A stretch of 64,000 bases of DNA from Methylobacterium soli (GTDB taxonomy: Bacteria; Pseudomonadota; Alphaproteobacteria; Rhizobiales; Beijerinckiaceae), in contig NZ_VZZK01000012.1 in the NCBI RefSeq assembly GCF_008806385.1, forward strand, positions 62,001 to 126,000. The letters are read 5' to 3'. The notes beneath the pieces were generated by a model. The model had not been told where the DNA came from. It ran no database searches and saw only the letters and a list, made by a program, of their open reading frames with translations. Made by a program: the position numbers and the translations under genes. This document shows positions 12,571 to 20,213 of the stretch, piece by piece (the stretch's first letter is position 1; every line of letters begins with the position of its first letter).

Positions 12571-13992
12571 CTACTCGGCGGCGGCGGCCGCCGTCGGCGG
12601 CTCGCGCTCGACGGTGCGGAAATTCTCGAGTTCCGAGAGGAAGTTGCGCGCCCACCAATCCACGTCCTCGCGGGTCATGCGATCGACCATGGGCTTCCAG
12701 CGCTCCAGCCGCTCGCCCCGCGGCATGTAGAGCGCGGTCCGGATCGCCTCCGCGACCTCGAAGCGGTCGTAGGGGTTGACCAGGAGCGCCTCGGGCAATT
12801 GGCGGGCCGCGCCCGCGAATTTGGAGAGGACGAGGACGCCCGGATCCTCCTCGCTCTGGGCCACGATGTATTCCTTGGCGACGAGGTTCATGCCGTCGCG
12901 CATCGGCGTCACGAGGCCGACCCGGGCCGCCCGGTAGAGCCCCGCCAGGACGGGCCGCGGATAGGCCTTGGTGACGTACTGGATCGGCGTCCAGGCCGGG
13001 TCGCCGAGCGCCCCGTTGATCTCGCCCACGGTCTCGTTGACCTCGCGCGAGAGCTGCTCGTACTCGGGCACCTCGCTGCGGGATTTCGGCGTGATCTGGA
13101 TGTAGACGACGTTGCCGCGCTGGTCGGGATTCGAGGCGAAGAAGCGCTCCACCGCCTCCATCCGCTCCGGCACGCCCTTCGAGTAGTCGAGCCGGTCGAC
13201 GCCGACGAGGAGCTTGCGGGTGCGCAGGCCCGCGATGGTGTCGCGCACGGTCTTGTTGGAATTCGCCCGCTCGGCCGCATCCTTGAAGCCCGCCACGTCG
13301 ATGCCGATCGGGAAGGAGCGGATGCGGGTCCGGCGCCCGTCGACCATGAGCGAGCCGCCGCCCAGCGGAATCGCCCGCAGCGTGTCGCAGAGGTTGCGGT
13401 GCAGGTTCTGCACGTCCGGGTCGGTCTGAAGGCCGATCAGGTCGTAATCCGCGATGGCGCGCAGGAGGTCGTTGCTGGCCGGCAGCGTGTTGAACACGTC
13501 CGCGGCGGGCCAGGGGATGTGGTGGAAATAGCCGATCGGGTTGGCGATGCCGAGGCCGCGCAGCTCGGAGGCCAGCGGCAGCAGGTGGTAATCGTGGACC
13601 CAGATGATGTCGTCGGGCTCGACGAGCTTGGCGAGCTGGCGCGCGAAGATCCGGTTGACCCGGCAATAGCCGGCGTAATCCGAGCGCGAGAAGGCGCCGA
13701 GGCCGAGCCGGTAATGCATGATGGGCCAGAGCGCCCGGTTGGCGAAGCCGGCGTAATATTCCCGGTGGTCCTGGGGCGAGAGATCGACCACCGCGTATTG
13801 CACGCGGTCCCGGTCGATCAGGGTCGGCTCCTCGGAGGGCTCCTCGACGACGTTGCCGCTCCAGCCGAACCACAGGCCCTCATAGGCCGTGAAGGCCTCC
13901 TTCACGGCGACGGCGAGGCCGCCGGCCGCCACCGCCTTGCCACCCTCCTCGGGCACTGCAACGCGGTTCGATACGATCACTAGGCGTGCCAC
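12571..13992 (-). CDS. otsA: Alpha,alpha-trehalose-6-phosphate synthase (UDP-forming, GT20)
   Basis: OtsA joins glucose from a nucleotide sugar to glucose-6-phosphate, giving trehalose-6-phosphate. The 473-residue protein starts at GTG 13992 ([12 protein letters not shown]). A GGAG lies 8 nt upstream, and the family start aligns there, so the longer ATG frame to 14046 is rejected. Motifs seen are [34 protein letters not shown] (phosphate/sugar binding) and [12 protein letters not shown]. No otsB phosphatase gene is present in the window, which is unusual because the two genes are often adjacent. It is the first gene of the minus-strand glucan/trehalose series. Confidence 0.95.
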   Translation of the reverse strand: MARLVIVSNRVAVPEEGGKAVAAGGLAVAVKEAFTAYEGLWFGWSGNVVEEPSEEPTLIDRDRVQYAVVDLSPQDHREYYAGFANRALWPIMHYRLGLGAFSRSDYAGYCRVNRIFARQLAKLVEPDDIIWVHDYHLLPLASELRGLGIANPIGYFHHIPWPAADVFNTLPASNDLLRAIADYDLIGLQTDPDVQNLHRNLCDTLRAIPLGGGSLMVDGRRTRIRSFPIGIDVAGFKDAAERANSNKTVRDTIAGLRTRKLLVGVDRLDYSKGVPERMEAVERFFASNPDQRGNVVYIQITPKSRSEVPEYEQLSREVNETVGEINGALGDPAWTPIQYVTKAYPRPVLAGLYRAARVGLVTPMRDGMNLVAKEYIVAQSEEDPGVLVLSKFAGAARQLPEALLVNPYDRFEVAEAIRTALYMPRGERLERWKPMVDRMTREDVDWWARNFLSELENFRTVEREPPTAAAAAE

Positions 13993-14288
13993 GAAGCCGG
14001 CTCCGGTCCTCAGGGCGCAGGCGCGAGGGAGCCCGCGCCCGACCAAACGTTTCCTCGGGTGAACGCGCGGAAGCCGAGCGCGATCCGTTGGCGCTAGCCA
14101 AGCGCGTTCGCACCCCCCGGGTCAAGATGCTGAATCCGCGCTCGCACGAGGAAAATCCCGGCCTGTCCTGTCCGGGACGGTCCAGATCCTCGTCAGCCCG
14201 CGCGAATTCCGGTCCTGACCCCGCACCCCGCTCAACCTTGGCCGAGGCTGCGCCCCGGGGCCTGAACGAAGCCTGACTTCGCGCCACC

Positions 14289-14320
14289 CGGGAAAGCCCC
14301 GGAAAACCGCGGCTTTCCCG
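14289..14320. other. Inverted repeat in the otsA / stress-cassette intergenic region
   Basis: CGGGAAAGCC at 14289-14298 and its exact complement GGCTTTCCCG at 14311-14320 flank a 12-nt spacer. It sits about 50 bp upstream of the EcfG-like promoter. It could be an operator or a weak bidirectional hairpin. The rest of 13993-14368 shows no gene. Confidence 0.5.
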
Positions 14321-14369
14321 CCTCGCCGCCCCTCGCGCGCCCTTGCCCGACCCCCTCGCGCGCCGAGGC

Positions 14370-14394
14370 GGAACCGGTGGCGACCGGGGCGGTT
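14370..14394 (+). promoter_or_regulatory. Candidate EcfG (general stress sigma) promoter
   Basis: GGAAC at 14370-14374 is followed after exactly 16 nt by GGTT at 14391-14394. The general-stress EcfG consensus in alphaproteobacteria is GGAAC-N16/17-CGTT, so the match has one difference in the -10 box. It lies 75 bp upstream of the first start codon of a group of stress-type membrane genes, a reasonable leader length. The call rests on sequence alone. Confidence 0.5.
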
Positions 14395-14468
14395 ACTCAG
14401 CCGACATCATGCCTCACCCCGATGCGCCCCGGGCCCCGTGTCCGGCGCATGTGCAAGGAGTATGCCCC

Positions 14469-15020
14469 ATGGCCGGCAGCGAGTTTCCCAATCCGTCTTC
14501 GGGTCACGCCGGCGGGCCTTCCGCGGCCGGCCCATCCGTGGCGCGCCCGGCCGATCCCGGCGCCCCCTCCGCCGCTGGCGAGCAGGCGGATTGGCGCGGC
14601 CTGAAGGGCGATGTCGAGGACATCGCCGACGTCGCGGTCGAGCGCGGCCGCGGCCTGATGGATGCCGCCCGCGCCCAGGCGCAGGATTACGTGGAGCGCC
14701 GCAAGGGCGACGCGGCCCAATCGGTCAACGACCTGGCCAAGACCCTCCGGGATTCGAGCCGCACCTTCGACGACCGGCCGAACATCAAGGCCTTCTTCGA
14801 CAGCGCGGCCGAGGGGCTGGAGCAGCTCGGCGGCTCGATCGAGGCGCGCAGCTTCACGGATTTCTACGAGGATGCGGAGGCCTTCGCCCGCCGCGCCCCC
14901 GTGGCGGTCGCGGTCGGCACCTTCGTGGCGGGCTTCATCGCGGCCCGCTTCATCAAGTCGTCGAGCCTGCCCCAGGATCGCGAGGGGCTCGACGGCCACC
15001 GCGCCAGCCATCGCGCCTGA
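14469..15020 (+). CDS. DUF883/ElaB-like membrane-anchored stress protein
   Basis: This is a 183-residue protein with a Pro/Gly/Ala-rich disordered N-terminus (residues 1-40), a charged helical middle (residues ~45-150, for example VEDIADVAVERGRGLMDAARAQAQDYVERRKGD) written here only as heptad-like helix, and a short C-terminal membrane segment (VAVAVGTFVAGFIAARF). That layout resembles ribosome/membrane-associated DUF883 (ElaB/YqjD) proteins. The ATG at 14469 has AAGGAG 8 nt upstream, which settles the start against a longer frame. It is the first gene of a tight plus-strand group with a holin-like and a DUF3618 protein, behind an EcfG-like promoter. The exact function is not known. Confidence 0.75.
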   Translation: MAGSEFPNPSSGHAGGPSAAGPSVARPADPGAPSAAGEQADWRGLKGDVEDIADVAVERGRGLMDAARAQAQDYVERRKGDAAQSVNDLAKTLRDSSRTFDDRPNIKAFFDSAAEGLEQLGGSIEARSFTDFYEDAEAFARRAPVAVAVGTFVAGFIAARFIKSSSLPQDREGLDGHRASHRA

Positions 15021-15032
15021 GGTCGCCGACCC

Positions 15033-15452
15033 ATGTCCAACGGACCGACCCCAACCCCGCCGCCGGGTGCCGGCGTCAACAGCATCCAGAGCCTGATCGG
15101 CGACGCCCTGCGTGAGACCAACGAGCTCGCCCGCAAAGAGATCGCGCTCTTCCGGACCGAGATGGCGAGCAATGTGCGCTCGCTCTTCATCGGGCTCGCC
15201 TGCTTCGTCGGCGCCGCGGTCTTCGCCGTGGTGGCCCTCCTGGTCCTCGTCGACGCCCTCGTGAAGTGGCTCGCCACCATCGTGGGCTCCGAGTGGCTCT
15301 CCGCCCTGATCGTGGGCGGCGTGCTCCTCGTCCTGGCGATCGGCATGGCGCTCTGGGGACGCAGCGCCATGTCGCTCTCGACGCTCGCGCCCACCCGCAC
15401 CACGCGCCAGGTTCGCCAGGACGCCCGTGCCCTGTCCGAGAGGGTTTCCTAA
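15033..15452 (+). CDS. Holin-superfamily-like (Phage_holin_3_6 type) membrane protein
   Basis: This 139-residue protein has a basic/acidic N-terminal helix (LIGDALRETNELARKEIALF) and two hydrophobic hairpins, about residues 50-75 and 88-110. This is the pattern of the putative actinobacteriophage holin III family, which in bacteria is usually a chromosomal stress or envelope protein and not a lysis gene. The gene lies 12 bp after the DUF883-like gene, and its stop TAA shares a base with the ATG of the next gene. No phage genes surround it, so a lytic role is unlikely. The family name is a similarity label only. Confidence 0.8.
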   Translation: MSNGPTPTPPPGAGVNSIQSLIGDALRETNELARKEIALFRTEMASNVRSLFIGLACFVGAAVFAVVALLVLVDALVKWLATIVGSEWLSALIVGGVLLVLAIGMALWGRSAMSLSTLAPTRTTRQVRQDARALSERVS

Positions 15453-15841
15453 TGAGTTCGATGAACGAGTTGGAGAAGGACATCGAGGCGAGCCGCGCCC
15501 GGCTCGACCAGACGATCGACCGGATCCAGGACCGCCTCTCCGTGTCGAGCATCGTCGACGAGATGCTGGGCTCGGCCCGCCGCACGCCCCTCAACGGGGT
15601 CTATGACGGCGCGCTGGAGGCGGTGCGGCGCAACCCCGTCCCGGTGATGATCATCGCGGCCGGCATCGGCTGGCTGCTGCACCGGATGTCGAACGACGCC
15701 GCCGCCGAGAACCGCCGGCGGCGGATGCGCCGCGCCGCCGAGAGGGTCCCGGCCCTGAATACCGGGGCGGCCCGCGTCTACGACCCGGACCAGCCGACCC
15801 GGCACCCGGCGCACGACCTCGCCGAAGAAATGCGGGCCTGA
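15452..15841 (+). CDS. DUF3618 domain-containing protein
   Basis: This 129-residue protein opens with the DUF3618 signature: LEKDIEASRARLDQTIDRIQ at residues ~6-25, then a short hydrophobic segment (VMIIAAGIGWLLH, residues ~68-80) and a basic, disordered tail. The ATG at 15452 overlaps the stop of the holin-like gene (TAATG), so translation is coupled. DUF3618 and holin-like genes are a common adjacent pair in Rhizobiales, where they are thought to act in the envelope during stress. No enzymatic motif is visible. Confidence 0.85.
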   Translation: MSSMNELEKDIEASRARLDQTIDRIQDRLSVSSIVDEMLGSARRTPLNGVYDGALEAVRRNPVPVMIIAAGIGWLLHRMSNDAAAENRRRRMRRAAERVPALNTGAARVYDPDQPTRHPAHDLAEEMRA

Positions 15842-16007
15842 ACCCGGACCGGACGCGCCGGCCGCCTGGCCGGTGCGCAGGACCGATCGACGATGGGGAC
15901 CGGTGAGCGATCAGGATCCGGCAGGACCGATCCGAGACCGGACCGCGCGAGAACCAGGACCGACCAAGGCCCGCCCGGGCTGTCACGACCGATATGAGGA
16001 GTAACCG

Positions 16008-16862
16008 ATGAGTGACCCCTTCAAGCCGCAGCAACCCGGCCGCGGCCTCCACGACACAGCCGCGGGCGGTTCCGGCCCGCTGACCGGCACCTCCACCGGC
16101 ACGCTCCACGCCGTCGGCGCCGGCGGCACCGACCGGCCGCCCGGAAGCCTCGACCCGCATGCCAAGCCCCAGGACTTCACCCTGAGGCCGGACCCGGCGG
16201 GCGTTCACGATCCGCTCGGCGCCGGCAACACCGACCCGCATGCGCGGAATGCGAGCTTCGACGCGCCGGCCGGCGGCACCGCGCATCAGGCGAAGGACGC
16301 CGCCGCGCAGGCGGCCGACAAGGCGTCCGGCCTCGCCGGCCAGGCCCGCGACAAAGCCTCCGACCTCGCCTCCGACGCGCAGAGCCGCGCCTCTGACCTC
16401 GCCGGCAGCGTCAAGGGCGCCGCGCAGGATGCCCGCGAGCGCGCCGCGGATGTCTACGACGACGCCCGCACCTGGGTGTCCGACATGCACCGGAGCCAGC
16501 GCCGCCGCGTCGAGGATGCGGCGAGCCGGGGCCGTGACCAGCTCCACCAGGGCCGCACCGCGGTGGAGCAGTTCGTGACCGAGAACCCGCTCCTCGTCGG
16601 CGTCGTCGGCGTCGCGGCCGGCCTTCTCCTCGGGGCGCTGCTGCCGCGCACCCGCCAGGAGGACCGCAACCTCGGCCCCTACGCGGACGAGCTGCGCGAC
16701 CAGGGCCTGCGCTACGCCCGCGACTTCACCAGCCGCGGCCGCGACTTCGTGGAGAGCGCCCTCGACCCGGACAACCTGAATGCCGCCGCCCAGCGCGCCA
16801 ACGGCGAGCGCACGCCCGGCGGTGACTACCAGGGCAGCGACCGGACCGCGCACCGGCTCTGA
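16008..16862 (+). CDS. LEA-like, membrane-anchored hydrophilic protein
   Basis: This 284-residue protein is unusual in composition. Residues 1-85 are disordered and rich in Gly, Thr, Asp and Pro, with imperfect repeats such as DPHA(K/R). Residues ~90-145 form Ala/Lys/Asp 11-mer-like repeats (AKDAAAQAADKASGLAGQA) like those of late-embryogenesis-abundant desiccation proteins. A single hydrophobic segment follows (LLVGVVGVAAGLLLGALL, residues ~194-212), then a charged tail. The ATG at 16008 follows GAGGAG. The gene ends in a strong terminator, closing the stress group. A protective role in drying or osmotic stress is inference, supported by the nearby trehalose genes. Confidence 0.75.
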   Translation: MSDPFKPQQPGRGLHDTAAGGSGPLTGTSTGTLHAVGAGGTDRPPGSLDPHAKPQDFTLRPDPAGVHDPLGAGNTDPHARNASFDAPAGGTAHQAKDAAAQAADKASGLAGQARDKASDLASDAQSRASDLAGSVKGAAQDARERAADVYDDARTWVSDMHRSQRRRVEDAASRGRDQLHQGRTAVEQFVTENPLLVGVVGVAAGLLLGALLPRTRQEDRNLGPYADELRDQGLRYARDFTSRGRDFVESALDPDNLNAAAQRANGERTPGGDYQGSDRTAHRL

Positions 16863-16885
16863 GGCGGCTCCGACGACACGACGAG

Positions 16886-16916
16886 ACGGGCGGCGCGGCG
16901 GCGCCGCCCGTTTTTT
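16886..16916 (+). terminator. Rho-independent terminator of the stress cassette
   Basis: A perfect 10-bp stem (ACGGGCGGCG at 16886-16895, CGCCGCCCGT at 16902-16911) with a 6-nt loop is followed by TTTTTT. It lies 24 bp after the stop of the LEA-like gene. Confidence 0.93.
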
Positions 16917-16995
16917 CATGCGAGCGCCGGGCCGATCGCCGATGATTTGCGGGCGCGGGCCTGCGTCCAAATCCGCCCGTCGGCGTTGTCGCTCC

Positions 16996-18102
16996 ATGAC
17001 GGACACCCCCATCCCCGCCGGCCCCGTGAGCGATGCCGCGCCCCGCCTCGGCTTCTGCTGCAAATTCATCCCGGACACGCCGCCCGGCACCCACAAGACC
17101 CTGAAGGCCGCCCGCGAGGCGGCGCTGGCGATGAACGTCACGAGCGTCACGATCGCCCACCTGCAAAGCCTCGGCCCCAGCGCCGCGCAGGCCAAGCTCG
17201 CCCAGACCGTGCGCCACAACCTCGTGGCCCTGCAGCGTCAGATCGCCTGGGTCGGTGACCGGCCGCCGCTGGAGCGGCTCCTGCGCATGGCGAGCTCGAT
17301 CCTGCCCGCCTACACGCATCCGGCGATCCGCCCCCTCTACGCCGAGCCGGACCTGCGCCAAGCCGTCGAGGCCGGTCTGTCCGAGGCCGGCGCCCTGGCG
17401 CGGGCGCGCGGCGTCCGCGTCAGCCTGCATCCGGGCCCGTTCTGCATCCTCGCCTCGCGCAATCCCGCAGCGCTCCAGAACGGCATCGAGGACCTCGATT
17501 ACCACGCCGAGCTGATGGGGCTGATGGGCTACGGCACCGGCTGGCACCCGCACGGGGCCCATATCAACATCCATGTCGGCGCCCGCGACCCCGGGATCGC
17601 GGGCTGGCGCGAGAGCCTGCCCAAGGTGAGCAAAGTGGCCCGCGACCTCGTCACCGTCGAGAACGACGAGAATGCGTTCGGCCTCGACGCGGTGCTGCAG
17701 CTCGCCGACCTCGTGCCCGTCGTCCTCGACATTCACCACCACTGGGTCGAGAGCGGCGGCCAGTACATCGAGCCGGAGGATCCCCGCATCATTCGGATCC
17801 GGGAATCCTGGCGGGGCGTGCGCCCGGTCGCCCATGTCAGCGTCTCCCGCGAGACGGTGCTACCGGACCACGATCCCGACGCGCTCCCGGATTTCGCCAG
17901 GCTTCGCGAATCCGGTCATTCCTGGCGCGACCTCGCGGCGCATTCGGACCTGATGTGGAACCGCGCGCTGAACGACCTCGTCGCCCGCCATCTCGCCTGG
18001 GCGGATTTCGAGATCGAGGCCAAGTCGAAGAACCTCGCCTCGGCCGGAATCGCGGCCCAGATCGCGGCGAATCCGGGCTTGGCGTCCCTCGCCGCCGAGT
18101 GA
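16996..18102 (+). CDS. uvsE: UV damage endonuclease (UVDE/UvsE family)
   Basis: UVDE nicks DNA 5' of UV photoproducts and abasic sites in a nucleotide-excision-independent repair route. The 368-residue protein shows the family layout, a metal-dependent TIM barrel: RLGFCCKFIPD near the N-terminus, VSLHPGPF, INIHVG, VENDE and LDIHHHWVE, supplying the His/Glu/Asp ligands for the metal cluster. The start ATG at 16996 places the first family motif at residue ~18. A longer open frame reaches back into the preceding terminator and is rejected. The gene stands alone after a strong terminator, so it has its own promoter, which I cannot identify. Confidence 0.88.
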   Translation: MTDTPIPAGPVSDAAPRLGFCCKFIPDTPPGTHKTLKAAREAALAMNVTSVTIAHLQSLGPSAAQAKLAQTVRHNLVALQRQIAWVGDRPPLERLLRMASSILPAYTHPAIRPLYAEPDLRQAVEAGLSEAGALARARGVRVSLHPGPFCILASRNPAALQNGIEDLDYHAELMGLMGYGTGWHPHGAHINIHVGARDPGIAGWRESLPKVSKVARDLVTVENDENAFGLDAVLQLADLVPVVLDIHHHWVESGGQYIEPEDPRIIRIRESWRGVRPVAHVSVSRETVLPDHDPDALPDFARLRESGHSWRDLAAHSDLMWNRALNDLVARHLAWADFEIEAKSKNLASAGIAAQIAANPGLASLAAE

Positions 18103-18199
18103 ACCGGGTGCGTCCCCGGTGAAACCGCGGAATCGTGCATGATTTGTTCCATGGGTGCCGCCTCGACGATCCTGCCCCGAGCCGCTATCGCAGGCAGCC

Positions 18200-18751
18200 A
18201 TGAAGACAGCCGATTGCGACATCCTGATCATCCCGGGCCTCGCCGGCTCCGAGGAGGAGCATTGGCAGGCCCGCTGGGCCAGCCGGCTCGCCACCGGCCG
18301 GATCGTCGCGCAGGACGACTGGCATCAGCCCGAGCCCGCGGCCTGGTGCGGGCGCATCGTCGAGGCGGTCGAGGCGGCGAGCCGGCCCGTCATCCTGATC
18401 GCGCACAGCCTCGGTGTCGTCGCAAGTGTCGAGGCCATCAAGGATTTTCCGCCCGGCACCGTGCGCGGCGCCCTGTTCGTGGCACTGCCCGATGTCGAGC
18501 GGACGCCGAACTTGCCCGAGCGCGTCCGGGCCTTCGCGCCCCTGCCGCGCGAGCCCCTGCCCTTCCCGTCGCTGCTGGTGGCGAGCCGGACCGACCCCTA
18601 CTGCGCCTACGAGCGGGCCGAGGATTTCGCCGCATCCTGGGGCTCCCTCCTCGTCGATGCGGGCGAGTCCGGCCACATCAACGTGGCGAGCGGCCACGGT
18701 CCCTGGCCGGAGGGGTTGATGCGGCTTGCTGGATTTCTTCGCAATCTCTAG
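18200..18751 (+). CDS. RBBP9/YdeN-type serine hydrolase
   Basis: This is a 183-residue alpha/beta hydrolase of the RBBP9 family. The nucleophile elbow is IAHSLGVV (residues ~66-73, Ser in HSLG). An Asp in SRTDPYC and a His in ESGHINVASGHG complete a plausible triad. The N-terminal IIPGLAGSEEEHWQ is typical of the family. Physiological substrates are unknown for most members. The start ATG at 18200 has only a weak purine stretch upstream. The gene does not appear to form an operon with its neighbours. Confidence 0.88.
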   Translation: MKTADCDILIIPGLAGSEEEHWQARWASRLATGRIVAQDDWHQPEPAAWCGRIVEAVEAASRPVILIAHSLGVVASVEAIKDFPPGTVRGALFVALPDVERTPNLPERVRAFAPLPREPLPFPSLLVASRTDPYCAYERAEDFAASWGSLLVDAGESGHINVASGHGPWPEGLMRLAGFLRNL

Positions 18752-18882
18752 GCGTTAGCCCCGATCCGCCTGTCACCGGCCGCCGATCCTGCGCCGATCC
18801 GGCCCGCCGTTAACCCCTCATTTACCAGGATGGTTCTGGATGGGACGAGGTGAGGGCGGCAATCGCTCGCAGGAGATGGATC

Positions 18883-19140
18883 GTGACGCGAAGAGAGCTT
18901 CTGGCCAGACTTGAGGCGGTGCAAACGGCCCTCGGCCCGCGCGCCAACATGTCGTTCAACAGCTCGATCTTCAACGATGCGTCTCTCCTGAAGCGGATCG
19001 AGGTCTTCGAGGCGCAGCTCGCGGCCGGCGAGAAGCCGAAGGTCGCCGACTATACCGGCAACATGTTCAGCCGCATCGCGAATCGCCGGAATGCGGCGGC
19101 CGCGCCCGCCCCCGCCCGCAAGCTCGCGGCGGGCGAGTAG
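18883..19140 (+). CDS. Small conserved-looking hypothetical protein
   Basis: I do not recognise this 85-residue protein. It starts at GTG 18883 with AGGAG 7 nt upstream, which is better than the upstream in-frame ATG. It has a charged helical start (TRRELLARLEAVQTAL), a polar middle (NMSFNSSIFNDASLLKRIEVFEAQL written here as separate helices), and an Ala/Pro-rich tail. There is no signal peptide or membrane segment. Good ribosome site and normal codon use support it as real. It is convergent with ycjF, 7 bp away. Confidence 0.6.
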   Translation: MTRRELLARLEAVQTALGPRANMSFNSSIFNDASLLKRIEVFEAQLAAGEKPKVADYTGNMFSRIANRRNAAAAPAPARKLAAGE

Positions 19141-19147
19141 ACGCCTC

Positions 19148-20176
19148 TCAATCCCCTGCCCGCTCGGTCTCGGCCGAGCGCAGCAACTCGCCCGCCACGT
19201 CGGCCAGGCGCGGCGGCGCCTCCCGGGTGAAGGGCAGCGGCCGGCAGACCGCGAGCGCGGCGAGGCCGAACCGGGCCGTCATCAGCCCGTTGAGGACTCC
19301 CTCCCCGAGCTTCGCGGAGACGCGGGCCGCGATGCCGAGCCCGAGCACCTGCTGCATCATGCTCTCGCCCACCGCCATCCCGCCCGTCACGGTCAGGTGC
19401 GCGAAGGCGGCTCGGGCCAAACGCAGGAAGCCGAGGAAGCCCGGCCGGCCGCCATAGATTTGGGCGATCCGGCGCAGGAGCCGGGCCGCGACGAACACCA
19501 CGAAGGCCACATCGACGATCGCCCGCGGACTGAGAGCCGTCACGGCGGAGACTTGCTTGGCCGCCGTCGCGATGGCGTTGCGTGCCTGCCGGTCGAGGGG
19601 AGCCAGCAATTCGTGCTCGGCGAGACCGATGCGGTCGTCGATGTCGAGAATCGAATCTTCCAGCGCTTCGAGGCGCTTACGGCCCTCCGCGAGAGCGTGC
19701 CGGTCGGCGTAGAAGGCGGAGAGGTCGCGCACCACCGCTTGCGCTGCCGAATGGTCACGGGTGCTGATTGCCGCGATGGCGGCCTCGCGCAGGCGCTCCA
19801 TCCGCCGCTCGCGCCACAATCCCCCGAGCTCCCGGCCCACGATCGCCAGGAACGCGACCGTCGCGAGCGCCAGGAGAACCAGCGCCACGCCGCCGAGCCA
19901 GGGTGCGGCCTGGAACAGATCCGCGATCAGCCGCTCCACCGAGAGCCCGACCCCGAGCGACACGAGGCCGCCAAGGGCCATGAGGAGCAGCGACAGCCAG
20001 GGCGCCCGGCTCTTCGGGGCGACCGGAACCGGCGCGCCGTCGGCGGCCTCGACGATCTCGAAGGGCTCCTCGACGATCCGCACCTGACTCGTCGGCCCGA
20101 CATCGGGTGCGACGCCGTCAGTGGCGGGATCGGCCGTCGGAATTCGAAAGGCGCGGGGGCGCTGGGAGGAGCTCAT
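19148..20176 (-). CDS. ycjF: YcjF-like inner membrane protein (TIGR01620/DUF697)
   Basis: This 342-residue protein has an acidic N-terminus, two membrane helices (about residues 60-80 and 90-115), a cytoplasmic helical region, and a C-terminal DUF697 domain with Gly-rich hydrophobic segments (HLTVTGGMAVGESMMQQ). This is the layout of YcjF, which in enterobacteria is co-expressed with YcjX in phage-shock-type stress. The ATG at 20176 fits the family; an in-frame GTG at 20209 is an alternative. The ycjX stop lies 37 bp upstream (4 bp if the GTG is used), so the two form one operon. The role is unknown, probably envelope stress. Confidence 0.85.
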   Translation of the reverse strand: MSSSQRPRAFRIPTADPATDGVAPDVGPTSQVRIVEEPFEIVEAADGAPVPVAPKSRAPWLSLLLMALGGLVSLGVGLSVERLIADLFQAAPWLGGVALVLLALATVAFLAIVGRELGGLWRERRMERLREAAIAAISTRDHSAAQAVVRDLSAFYADRHALAEGRKRLEALEDSILDIDDRIGLAEHELLAPLDRQARNAIATAAKQVSAVTALSPRAIVDVAFVVFVAARLLRRIAQIYGGRPGFLGFLRLARAAFAHLTVTGGMAVGESMMQQVLGLGIAARVSAKLGEGVLNGLMTARFGLAALAVCRPLPFTREAPPRLADVAGELLRSAETERAGD

Positions 20177-20213
20177 GCGGTCACCGTCGTAGGGCTCGGG
20201 CGGATGCACGGCA

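Noticed and set aside
11527-13983. Long plus-strand frame opposite glgX and otsA
   Set aside because: Antisense shadow with no motif and no ribosome site. The same reasoning removes frames at 42373-44598, 55130-57946 and 60060-62279.
15033-15452. Prophage holin
   Set aside because: No lysis, capsid or integrase genes nearby. Neighbours are stress-type proteins and the pair with DUF3618 is chromosomal.
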